The notes below the pieces were generated by a model, which worked only from the letters and a program-made list of their open reading frames with translations, was not told the origin of the DNA and made no database searches. The position numbers and the translations under genes are program-made. 64,000 bases of DNA. Source: Trichobilharzia regenti (taxonomy: Eukaryota > Platyhelminthes > Trematoda > Strigeidida > Schistosomatidae). How positions within the stretch are numbered: the stretch's first letter is position 1; every line of letters begins with the position of its first letter. The stretch spans positions 62,716,440 to 62,780,439 of the forward strand of contig OX235262.1 in the NCBI GenBank assembly GCA_944472135.2. Direction: 5' to 3'. This document shows positions 49,155-59,383 of the stretch, in pieces.

Positions 49155-51440
49155 CTAGGCAGATTGCTCTTTAGGATAAAATATACTATGCTATGAATGA
49201 ATGACTCAGAGTATTCAAGTCAGAGTAGTCTGATCGGATTGACCAATGATAAAGAAGCAGCTGGTTGGCTATTCATGATCATCACTCTTCCACCAATCTA
49301 TGACTGTCTATGATTTGGTTTTCCTCTCCTTATACCCAACTCTACCCTGTGTTTATTGTTCTCAATAGACTGACTTTTGAGATCTACTTACGAGAACATT
49401 GGTAGTGGGGATGAAAAAAGGCTGAGAGGCACGATCCCCAACACACACATGCACACCAGCTCAGAAGCACATGAAAATTAGGAAAACATGACACACACAC
49501 ACACACTAGCTTGGCATACATAAACGAATGACATTCTCCTAATGGTGATTTAACTGACAGACAACTCTCACACTGAACAGATTAGTGATCGTGGTCAACA
49601 CACACACGCATGCATTTTTATGATCTTGTTATTTTCTACCAATGAGATATTTATTTCACTATTAACTTCTATTTCTTCATGCTTTACCTCTCTCTATTCT
49701 GAGTGTTTTCAACTGCCTTTATGGCATTTTGACCCTCTCTTGGCATAACAAAAATAAGGATCCTGTTCATTCTCTGTTGAGAATAATTTAATTGTTTCTT
49801 CATTCAGTTAATAATTGAGACATATGATTATTTTCTCCGCGAAACATCATGAATCAGAGAATGAATGGAAAGTTAGGAACATTGGATGGCTGTTTCGTAA
49901 TTTTCTGAGGCTCTTCAGCAGTGTGTACCAATAAGCACAGGGTCTTCAAAAAACCATCGCCTTCGTGACGCACTGAAATTATTTCAAATACCCATAAGAC
50001 AGAAAATGTGAATATCAATCTCTAGGTCATCAGTGCTTAATGGGGACGTGGGGAATGTCGTGAAGTTCGAACAAGAAGTTTCTGTGTCCACCATGTCTGA
50101 GTGAAGTGGATACCTGTTTATCCACGTCATTGGCTAGTGGAATTTCTGTATCAAGAGTTGAAAAGATATAATGCGCGGTTGATTGAATTCCAACTCATTG
50201 GCTGAATGGTTGACTGGTTGGAAGCAAAACCTGAATGAAGGTACTGACTTAGATCCACCGTGGAGCTCTTGGGTACAAACTGATGAAGTGTCCCTAGGTA
50301 GGACGAATCACATGTTCAGTTCTTCTTGGTTTTCAGTAGTCTCCGTCTAACTGACGTCGTTCCATCGCAAAGTGTATTTAATGAGAATAATCAGAAATGC
50401 TTAAAATACTGAAATAATTGCCCCCTATAAACAATGTGTCGATCTCAACAGTATATGGCTTATGATCGATGTATTCACCCAGAAGTTTGAATAATCATCA
50501 GCCAACTATTCATCTTTAGCCTGTCGACCAGATAATAATGACATTCAGACCTACAATTACTTCTATTATGGTAGTGATAGTGGACACACAGCATTAAAAT
50601 ACATTGAGTAGACCTTCATCTATCTGGAATTTATCTAAGACAAGTTAAGATTTGTCAAGATGAAGACGTGATGAGAATAATTGCCTACATTATATCCGAC
50701 AGCTGTCTTTTATTCACTTGCATCATATGTATGTGTGAATTGTAAAGACAAATCAGGATTACAGTGAAAAATGAGTAACAGTTTGGTTGAAACTATCATC
50801 CTCCACCAGTCCTTGTAAATTAAAATGAATTTTGAACTTTAGTCAAAGTGAAGAGAATGCAGGTAGTCTGTGATATGGGTAACGGAAGGAGACAGTTAAC
50901 TAGGTTACTCGAAAATTGTTGCATTGATTCAGGTATTTACTAGTGGGAAATAAAAGTCAGACATGGTACCCAAGATATGTCTAGGTTGAACTGCTACTGA
51001 TTGATACATTCCTAAACAGCTAATAAAGCCTCTGGTGGTAATTACATGCAAAATTATTTTAAATAGCATTATACGTATAGTAAGTAAGCAATAGATGTTG
51101 AGCTTAGGCTGAGGGAAAAAGAAATCTCTGGACTTTTAAAGCTTGTCATCAGTGCGTAAACTGTATGCTTACTTTAAAGTACATTCTATATGACAGACCA
51201 TATTTCACCACCTTGGTCAACATCGTAACCAATATCCATATGTATCAATGTATGTCATTCGTATCAATAGGTTCTAATGATATCCTATGATGACTGATAC
51301 CTTGGACAGTCATTAACTACCTGAAATCCCCAAAGTTAGATAAACTTGGTTCTATGAAAGTTTCCTGTTAATTATAGTGAACAATGAAGGTGTTCTGTTA
51401 CTCACTCTCTCTTCCACCTTTACCTACCTTTGGATACAGG
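49155..51440. other. Upstream intron or intergenic DNA with SINE remnants
   Basis: It includes CA-rich tracts (49,440-49,510, 49,595-49,612) and two decayed SMalpha-like copies: minus at 49,885-49,945 (ACGAAACAGCC kept) and plus at 50,195-50,330. The latter has tail ACTGATGAAGTGTCCC...AGGACGAAT and the GAAA core mutated to GAAT. No coding exon is recognised. Confidence 0.45.
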
Positions 51441-51941
51441 GTTTCATCTTGAGCTGACATTGGTTAGAGAACCATTGGGAAACCTGCAGGGAGTACTGGA
51501 CAGCTGTTTCGTCCTAGTTTGAGACTCTTCATCAGTCAGTACGCACGCACCGCGGTTCGAACTCAGGACCTGACGGTTACAAGGCGACCTCACATACCAT
51601 TAAGCCACTGGGACCCAACGCAATGGCCAGCCCATGAATTCTAACTTCTGCCAATTCACGATACAGCGCAACCGCTAGCCAATGTCTTCGGCGAGTATTT
51701 GTCCTCACACCCGATCTGCTGCACCCTACTGGTCACGACTTCCCACTGGAACCCCAGGTAACTACCTACCTGAATAGGTCAAGTCGCTAGTGAGCATCTC
51801 ATTGATATTCAAGTATTGGTTTGTAGGGATTTGGTTGAGTGGTTACTGATGAAGAGTCCCAAACTAAGACGAAACAGCTGTCCAGTACTCCCTGCAGGTT
51901 TCCCAATGGTTCTCTAACCAATGTCAGCTCGTGATGAAATC
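51441..51941. repeat. Head-to-head SMalpha-like SINE pair, right arm truncated
   Basis: The left copy (minus, 51,441-51,775) has the hammerhead-derived tail at 51,495-51,540, the tRNA-like head near 51,550-51,620 and the 5' body. The right copy (plus) keeps only the tail, 51,845-51,941. The junction sequence GGTTTGTAGGGATTTGGTTG also abuts the pair at 53,550-54,282, which hints at a shared target or a duplicated arrangement. Confidence 0.75.
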
Positions 51942-52479
51942 CTTAACCAATCAACCGAATCCCTACAAACCAATAATTGAATTTACCTACCTTTATTATG
52001 GATTTGCTTATTGTGGATATTACTTACCATGTGACTTAGTTTATTCTTGCTTTTCAAAAGCTTTTCATTCTATGGAGCAGCAACACACGGATCATAAAAT
52101 ATTGTCATCTGAAAAAACGTTAGGAGTAGTCAGTATATCTGACGTTTTGGGAATGAGAGTTTCAGATTGTCTGGAATGGGGTTCATGACCTGTTAAAAAC
52201 AGTCAGTAGTATCAGGATTGACTGGCTTACCTTGTTGTATTATCTAACAGGTGAATCCGATTTATTCATGATCACATTCGAATATAGCTATACAATACTC
52301 ATTAGTCATCCGTTCAGAAAAAATTACTTACTGTATTCTGCCCTCTGCCAGTGAAATATAATAATATTAATTAAACCTGATGGTGTAAGGCAACATATTT
52401 CTACACTCGGTATTTCGTTACATCTAAATAAACCTTTCAAACTCTAGTTCACTAACATAATTTAATGTGATTTGTGGAT

Positions 52480-52750
52480 AATGACTACCAGTAGAATCCA
52501 GGATATGTATTTCGTCCTATTTGTGACTCGTCATCTGGATGTACCTGCATTTCCCAGTGAGTGGTGATGTTCCCACCGAGGCTCGAACCCAGTGACCATA
52601 GTTTCAAACGCCAAAGCGTTATCCACTAGACCACTTGAGCCACGAGAATCACCTTATCACTCACTGCGAAATGAAGGTACATCAAGCCGACGAGTCCCAA
52701 ATAGGACGAAATGCGCATCCTGGATTCTACTGCTAGTCACCATTCACAAA
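52480..52750. repeat. Back-to-back pair of hammerhead SINE tails around a tRNA-like head
   Basis: The minus copy (52,650-52,485) has the head GTGGCTCAAGTGGTCTAGTG and GGGTTCGAGCC, then a tail with AUGACGA, GUC/GAC helix II and GAAA, so only C3 is changed (to A). The plus copy tail (52,683-52,731) has CCGACGA, helix II GUCC/GGAC and GAAA, so only U4 is changed (to C). Both are one base from a full core. Confidence 0.7.
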
Positions 52751-53204
52751 TTAAATTCTAATTAAATGCCCAGACATCGTCGAAGCATCTGCACAAGAAG
52801 CCGACATGTCAACCGGAGACCGAGCACTTCGTCCAATCAATCGACGGGAAAAATCTGAAATTAAATTTAATTAATAATCTTATGTGTTTCAAAATCTTAT
52901 CTTATCAGCGTCACATTCTGCAAATATTTCAGTTATTTGATCATTATTGCATAGTAATATCATTTTTTGTTTTGTCGTACTGTTCGTGAACCATCGTCAT
53001 GTCCACAGAGTTTAGACTGCTAATCTCAGAAACCTAGTCAACCGATGAAGTCCTCAGATTTCACGATTTCAAGTGACTAGAGTAAAAGTTATACAAATGA
53101 AATATGTGCTCTCTATGTAAACTCAACTTCGTGTTGTACATCCTTGAATGGATGGATCACTGTGGTAGGGAGTGTTCCATATTATATAAGTTAATTTTTA
53201 AACA

Positions 53205-53285
53205 TCACACAGTGATGCAGTATTGACAACTGTATGACTTTTCGAGTACAATTTATTGCTCATAATCATATCAAGGTGATATGAT
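53205..53285 (-). repeat. PLE-associated terminal box
   Basis: It carries CACACAGTGATGCAGTATT, TTTTCGAGTACAATTTATTG and CTCATAATCATATCAAGG, as in the boxes at 55,345 and 56,835. No PLE coding sequence adjoins it. Confidence 0.5.
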
Positions 53286-53581
53286 ATAAACTTATAACAA
53301 TAATTAGTATAATAAACTTATCTAATATGAAATTACACTCTACTACAGTGCCCAGGTTCTATACTTATATTAATAGACAGTGTTCAGATTAAATATTCTC
53401 TGTGGTCATTCACTTATTACCTATTTCGCAGATGGTATGTGTAGAAATGGAATTAGCCTCTTCACTTCAGAACAGTTACTATCAGAGCTAGATGTTATCT
53501 CGAGAATGGTTGAAATCATCGAAGATTGAGAGTTAGTTATTCTCAGGTGCTGGTTTGTAGGGATTTGGTTGATTGGTTACA

Positions 53582-54282
53582 GGATTTCATCTTGAGCTGA
53601 CATTGGTTAGAGAACCATTGGAAACCTGCAGGGAGTACTGGACAGCTGTTTCGTCCTAGTTTGAGACTCTTCATCAGTCAGTACGCACGCACCCGGTTCG
53701 AACTCAGGACCTGACGGTTACAAGGCGACCTCACATACCATTAAGCCACTGGGACCCAACGCAATGGCCAGCCCATGAATTCTAACTTCTGCCAATTCAC
53801 GATGTAGCGCAACCGCTAGCCAATGTCTTCAGCGAGTATTTGTCCTCACACCCGATCTGCTGCACCCTACTGGTCACGATTTCTCACTAGAACCCCTAGA
53901 AACCAACACTTCAATATCAATGAGATGCTTACTGGCGACTGGCCCTATTCAGGTAGGTAGTTACCTGGGGTTCCAGTGGGAAATCGTGACCAGTAGGGTG
54001 CAGCAGATCGGGTGTGAGGACAAATACTCGCCGAAGACATTGGCTAGCGGTTGCGCTGTATCGTGAATTGGCAGAAGTTAGAATTCATGGGCTGGCCATT
54101 GCGTTGGGTCCCAGTGGCTTAATGGTATGTGAGGTCGCCTTGTAACCGTCAGGTCCTGAGTTCGAACCGGGTGCGTGCGTGCTGACTGATGAAGAGTCTC
54201 AAACTAGGACGAAACAGCTGTCCAGTACTCCCTGCAGGTTTTCCAATGGTTCTCTAACCAATGTCAGCTTATGATGAAATCC
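53582..54282. repeat. Large palindrome made of two inverted full SMalpha-like SINEs
   Basis: The left arm (53,582-53,905, minus) and right arm (53,962-54,282, plus) are almost exact reverse complements with a spacer of about 55 bases. Each arm of about 320 bp matches the reported length of the SMalpha family. It holds a 5' body, a tRNA-like head (right arm 54,103-54,168, GTGGCTTAATGGTATG and GAGTTCGAACC) and a hammerhead-derived tail (right arm from 54,186). In the tail GAAA and helix II are kept, but the core reads AUGAAGA, so C3 is changed to A. Confidence 0.85.
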
Positions 54283-54289
54283 AGTCAGT

Positions 54290-55319
54290 TATTTTGTTTG
54301 TCTGTATTATTAAATTCTTATAGTTGTTTAAAAATATTGTTTAGTAGACTTGAGCTTTCTTCTTCTCTGTCTTCTTTTGTTTTGATCTGGAAAAAATACT
54401 TCCAGTCATTCTATGCAGCGATAGCAGAACACGCGTCTGTTGGATGACTGAGTAATTCAACAGCTATCTGTCTGCCTAGAAAGCTTTTTTGAAAATTGAA
54501 ATACAATGAAAATAGATTTATTTCATTTATATTTACTGTCAAGACTGACAGGTCAGATGCTCAAAAACCCTAACGAGAAACTCAAAATATGCAGATAAAA
54601 CATGCTCAAGACTGGGAAAATTGTAGACTGAATCGGATTAGATGTGTGCGTCTATCATTCAGTCTATTTGTCTGTGTGTGATGGTGATAAAGAGTGGGAA
54701 GTGAACAGGAGGAAGGCAAATTACTCATCCCCTGCTCAATAAAGCGAAAACTAATCCGATCCACCTTTAACATATGTGACCCATAAGAATTTAAGCACTT
54801 TTCTCTGTCTTTGCATAGAACAGAAATATAAAACAGGCAGTCTCTGGAGTATACTCACAACACGACACGCACATACAAACACACAAACATTATGTAGACA
54901 AAGGACATTTAAACTAGAAGAAGAATAAAGATAAGAGAAAAGCTTAAATTTGTGTAGGTGGAAATATATGGAGTAGTTAGTTTTAGATTGAATAGAATAC
55001 TGCCTCACCAGGCTTAATTCAGTTCAGCTTCACTAGCCTTTAAGCATTTAAGAGAAAAACTCATCTTTGTCTGATTTCAATGGACCATTTTAATAGCCCA
55101 GGGCAGCGTTTATACTAGGTGAAAACAAAAAAGACAATTATGTATCAAACGTTTGAAAAGTCATTGATGTAGAAACACTCATCCATTAGGGTATGACTGA
55201 TTGATTCCTCTCTTAATCAAACACTGAATTTACATGGCTCAATTCACATCATCTTTTGTAACAGTCCAATGTTATTTTGGCTTACTAAGAGTCAGCAGTG
55301 GAAGCCAAACTTCATCATG
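54290..55319. other. No recognised feature
   Basis: AT-rich DNA; the 85-codon minus frame at 54,751-55,008 shows no domain. I see nothing else. Confidence 0.4.
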
Positions 55320-55603
55320 GATAAGATTTTATCTTGATAAATCACACAGTGTTGTACAATAATATTTACTGATGACCACGTTTCGAGCACAATTTATTGC
55401 CGCTCATAATCATATCAAGGCACTCATACAACTTTCTTGCTTCATTTTTATACATGAGTAAAAATTGATTAGACATTTGAATAAAATCAGTAATATTAAT
55501 TGTTATCAATAAAATACAATCAGATGGGAAATAAGATGTTTTTATAGTAAAAATAAGTAGCCTTTTAGAATGTTATAATGTGAACTGAATACATTTTAAC
55601 ATT

Positions 55604-56442
55604 ACCAGATATTACCAGACATCTCCTCGACACGGGTTATGAGGAGGAAATCGAGAAATCCTTCAAAATTATCAATAGACAAAGGAGCTCCATTCTCCTC
55701 AAGTTTGCCGAAGCAATTTCTACCAAACGCTTGAAACCAGATTTATGTGTTCAGAAAGAAGCAGTTATTAGTCTTTCCTTGCCTTGGTAACTGGATGTCT
55801 TTCTTTCTCTCATCTGATTACGTAATCTTTGTCGGTGGCACAGTGGTTAGGACTCTCGCCGACCATGCACGTGGTCCGGGGTTCGAGCCCGCACCGACGC
55901 ACACCTGATATCTGTGGTCGGCCTGCAAAATTTGGGCTACCGATATCCATGCTGAAAATTCCATGCTTGTACCGAAAATACAGTGTGGAATCAAGCTGTA
56001 AATTAAAAAAAAAATTTAACCTCATCCTCCTTTTATAATCTGTAATTTTGCTTGTCTCTTGTTTCTATGATTTGAGTTCAACTCTGTTCATTGCTACCTA
56101 ACTTTTAGTCACTATGCATCTAACGCACATCTCATCTTTAATATGTAACTCCTTTACCATTATATGCATACATTTATTTTGTTTTAACTTGAACTGCCTG
56201 TGTAAAAACTACATAAGCGCAATTTTCTAAACACTGTTTACTAATTGTGGAACTTTCTGTCAACTGACAACATGCAAAATTCGCAAGTATGTTAAAACGT
56301 TTCTGTACTTAAACCTCATAATTTATTTAGGCTGCAAGCAGCTGATGAGAAGCTAACCAAATGAATGATGGTTCCATATTATTATGCACAAACCACTGTT
56401 GTTCTTGCTTTATTCAAATTCATCAAGGGGAATAAATGCATG
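55604..56442 (+). mobile_element. 5'-truncated PLE tail inserted in an older PLE
   Basis: A 13-bp target duplication ACATTTTAACATT (55,591-55,603 and 56,443-56,455) brackets it. It starts with the last 60 codons of a GIY-YIG protein (from about 55,615: FKIINRQRSSILLKFAEAIS, then LKPDLCVQKEAVISLSLPW and TAA). The stop is at 55,789-55,791. A 3' UTR ending AAGGGGAATAAATGCATG follows. A SINE sits inside the UTR at 55,829-56,014. The C-terminus is related to that at 39,893. It is not a functional gene. Confidence 0.85.
55829..56014 (+). mobile_element. tRNA-derived SINE (second family), best copy
   Basis: A-box TGGCACAGTGG (55,835-55,845) and B-box GGTTCGAGCCC (55,880-55,890) are close to consensus. 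The body ends GGAATCAAGCTGTAAATT with an A10 tail. It is nested inside the PLE tail, so it is the youngest layer here apart from the LTR element. Confidence 0.88.
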
Positions 56443-57134
56443 ACATTTTAACATTATTTATCATCCTCCTATTTGACTGGTAATAATATTTTGCATATCT
56501 CTGATATTTGCGTTGACTGATTTCTGTTGCACGTGTTGGGTGTAGACTCGATTAACCAGGCAGGATTCAATAATCAATCTCTCTATATCTACCTACCTAT
56601 GTTACCTTTAGAGTTTTGACTCTGTCCCACACTATTGTGTGGTTGTGTGTTAATGTATGCAGTGCTAGAGCTGAGTTTTTTTTCTAAATTACTAATCTTC
56701 GTGGGATTAATCATTTTAGCCTTAGACAAATTCGTCTTATTAATTTTGCTCATATATAACTTCATGTAGGTATGAAACTTGGGCACCTTGGTGGTAAGTA
56801 TAACTGCATTATGGATAAGATCTTATTTTGATAAATCACACAGTGTTGTACAGTAATATTAACTGATGACCACGTTTCGAGCACAATTTATTGCCGCTCA
56901 TAATCATATCAAGTTACTCACACATCTTTTTTCCTTCATTTATATACATGTGTGGAATTGACTAGATATTTGAATAAAAATCAATATGAGATAATGTACA
57001 TTCAGAAATAACAATATGAGTGTTATTGATCAATTGCAATCAGACGGGAAATAAGACGAGTGTTTTTTTTTAGTCATAATAAGTAATTTGTTAGAATGTT
57101 GTGATGTACTTGAATTGAAATAGAATTTTGAGAT

Positions 57135-58920
57135 TATTTATTATCCTCCTCTGATCTGACTGACTGGTGGTATTAATATCTTCCATATTTCTGGTATTTG
57201 CATTGAGTCATTTCTGTTGCATGTGCTGGGTGTGGACTCGATGAACAAGGATTCAGTAATCAAACTCTCTCTATCTACACCTACCTATATTACTTCTTAG
57301 AATTTTAATCCTCTCCCACATTATTGTGTGGTTGTGTGTTGATGCATGAAGCGTAATTGCTGAGCTTTTTTCTAAATTACTTATCTTCTCGGAGTCGACC
57401 ATTCTTACCTTAGCTAAATTCTTATGTTCTGATAATCTGACTACCCCCGACCTACTAGTTTGACCTATATAGTTGACCTCACAGTCATTTCAAGGTATTT
57501 TGTAAATTATATTATTTTGTCTAAGTGGGTCAACTGGGTCATTTAACCTACACAGCTTGTGAGTAAGTTTGTAGGTTTCAATGCCATCCTAATTCCTTCT
57601 TTTTTGGAAATCCTACTTGGGGCCTCAGATGTTCCTTCCTTATATGGTAAAACTGTAGATGCCTTATATTCTTTCTTATTTATGTTATCATTATAAGTTT
57701 CACCATTATTTTTATTTTGTTTTGACCTTTTATGATATCCCTAATTAATTGTATAGGATAGTTATTTAACACCAACGCTTCTTCTGTCTGTTTCATTTCA
57801 TCGTTTAGGTCATTTTTTGTACTACTCAGTGTTATTGCTCGGTTTGTTAGACATTTAACTAAGCCAGCCTTTACAGACAACGGATGAGATGGATTTAAGT
57901 CTAAACATCTATTAAAATGCGTCGTTTGTTTTATAAACGCTAGTGTACAGTTTATCTTCTATTTTTTTTAATTTCACAATCTAACATAGCAAATTCTCTT
58001 TGTTTATTTTCTGATTCGAATGTGAGTTTTATTCCCTTTACTAGTGAGTTTATGTGTGTCAAGAAGCTAGAGATATGTTCTGTTTTTGACACTGTGAAAA
58101 TGTCATCCACATATCACCACCATATTTTTGAATTAGGATTACATGCATTAAGAGCAATATTATCCCAGATGTCCATAAAGATATCTGCTACGATAGGGGA
58201 TATTGGTGATCGCATTGCTACACCTTCTCTTTGTTTTTATATTTTGCTCTGGAATTTAAAGACAGTAGATGTGAGGTATAACTGAATTCCTAAAATAATT
58301 TCCTCGGTGGGCAACTTCGTCCTATGCGTGAGTTCAGGATTTGCAGTTACTTCTCTTTTAACCGCTTCTAAGACCATATTGATTAGTATATTAGTGTAAA
58401 GACTAGTCATATCAAAACTAACCATTTTTTCATTATCCTCTAATTGAATGTTATTTAGTTTCCTTGTCATTTCATATGAATTAGTTAGCCTAGAGTTTGA
58501 GTGATTTCTAATGGGACATAGTATTTGAGTTGAGTAGTGTTTTGATAATTCATATGTCGGCGTATTTCTGAAATCTACTATTAGTTGTATGGATTAACCT
58601 GGCTTATGTATTCTAATAGTACCATATATTCTACTAGCGTTATTAGTTTTAGGCATTAAATTAAACCGTTTAGACTCAGTCAATGACGACTTCATTCTGA
58701 GTATTAAATCCACTGTAGATTTCTTAATCTTATTCATTACTGCATCTACAGGCCTCTCAATTTCCTTATGTGAACCCGTTTCGATGTTTTCAATGACTTT
58801 CTTTATATAATCAGATTTATTGAAAGCTACTGTAGAGTTTACTTTATGAGCTTTTGTGATGATGATGTTTTTATCCTTTTTAAGACTAATTAGAGATAAT
58901 CTTTCCAACTTTGTTAGGTT
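57135..58920 (-). pseudogene. Penelope-like element, RT and GIY-YIG part
   Basis: The minus strand, mainly one frame, reads from 58,908: LKKDKNIIITKAHKVNS, SRIYGTIRIHKPG, then after TAA (58,594) LIVDFRNTPTYELSKH, MVSFDMTSLYTNI, EGVAMRSPISPIVADIF and YVDD (58,113-58,102). It continues through AGLVKCLTNRAI and LVLNNYPIQLIRDIIK (57,880-57,720) to a GIY-YIG core NDCEVNYIGQTSRS near 57,510-57,450. This is the full domain order of a PLE (RT, linker, GIY-YIG). Three in-frame stops (58,594; 58,237; 58,114 just before YVDD) and shifts in the linker make it dead. The N-terminal part continues at 63,700-63,528, beyond the LTR element that split it. Confidence 0.85.
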
Positions 58921-59030
58921 TGACTATACTTTCTTTTGCTTTTTAAGAGTTAATACACATTGAATTCGAACCTCTTCTGCCATCGTCTTATCTATTGAAC
59001 TTAATGCTACTTCTATATTAGGGATGAGAT

Positions 59031-59034
59031 CTAG
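59031..59034. repeat. Target-site duplication CTAG, left
   Basis: CTAG directly precedes the 5' LTR and recurs at 63,528-63,531 directly after the 3' LTR. Four bases are clear; a fifth does not match. The solo LTR at 29,989 also sits at CTAG. Confidence 0.8.
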
Positions 59035-59360
59035 TGTGGTGAGAGCAGGCTGCTAGCCGATTGGTTGGCACTAATCTACGTTAAGGTCTAGGTCACTAAT
59101 ATGGGCCGTGAGAAAATATGAACAAGCCTGAGTCAACAACCAATCACAGCAAAGTTAACGTGGCAAAATATGATTCGCAAACTCTAAAAAATTTGTCAAG
59201 GAATCCCGAAACAACCAATCAGAAGCCTGCGTTTGTCTACCTAAACAACCAATCAGATGACTGCGCTTGTCTATAATAATGTAGTTGAAAGATGTATAAA
59301 TACGTGTTGATTTTCATAATAAAACGATCTGTTGCTTCGCCCTTGTCTTCTGTTGTTACA
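59035..59360 (+). repeat. 5' LTR
   Basis: It starts TGTGGTGAGAGC and ends CTGTTGTTACA. A TATA-like TATAAATA lies at 59,295-59,302 and AATAAA at 59,318-59,323, so U3, R and U5 can be placed roughly. It carries several AACCAATCA (CCAAT-type) repeats near 59,146, 59,214 and 59,248, possible promoter elements. Confidence 0.95.
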
Positions 59361-59362
59361 TT

Positions 59363-59380
59363 TGGTGTCGCTGCCTCCAG
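59363..59380 (+). other. Primer-binding site
   Basis: TGGTGTCGCTGCCTCCAG begins two bases after the LTR and starts with TGG, the complement of the tRNA 3' CCA. The tRNA cannot be named without a tRNA set from the host. Confidence 0.7.
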
Positions 59381-59383
59381 AAA

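Larger units (their letters stand above)
55320..57130 (-). repeat. Tandem 3' ends of a Penelope-like element
   Basis: Two direct copies of a 300-bp terminal block (55,320-55,603 and 56,810-57,120, with CACACAGTGTTGTACA and CACGTTTCGAGCACAATTTA) follow two copies of the GIY-YIG C-terminal region (56,455-56,790 and 57,135-57,440). The first copy is split by the insertion at 55,604-56,442. Overlapping tandem copies are typical of PLE insertions (known for the family). Confidence 0.7.

Noticed and set aside
55829..55900. Functional tRNA genes at the A/B-box pairs
   Set aside because: Acceptor stems do not pair and the sequences run into SINE bodies with A-rich tails.
58022..58285. Plus-strand 87-codon frame
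   Set aside because: It is the shadow of the PLE reverse transcriptase, whose minus-strand frame carries YVDD at 58,113-58,102.
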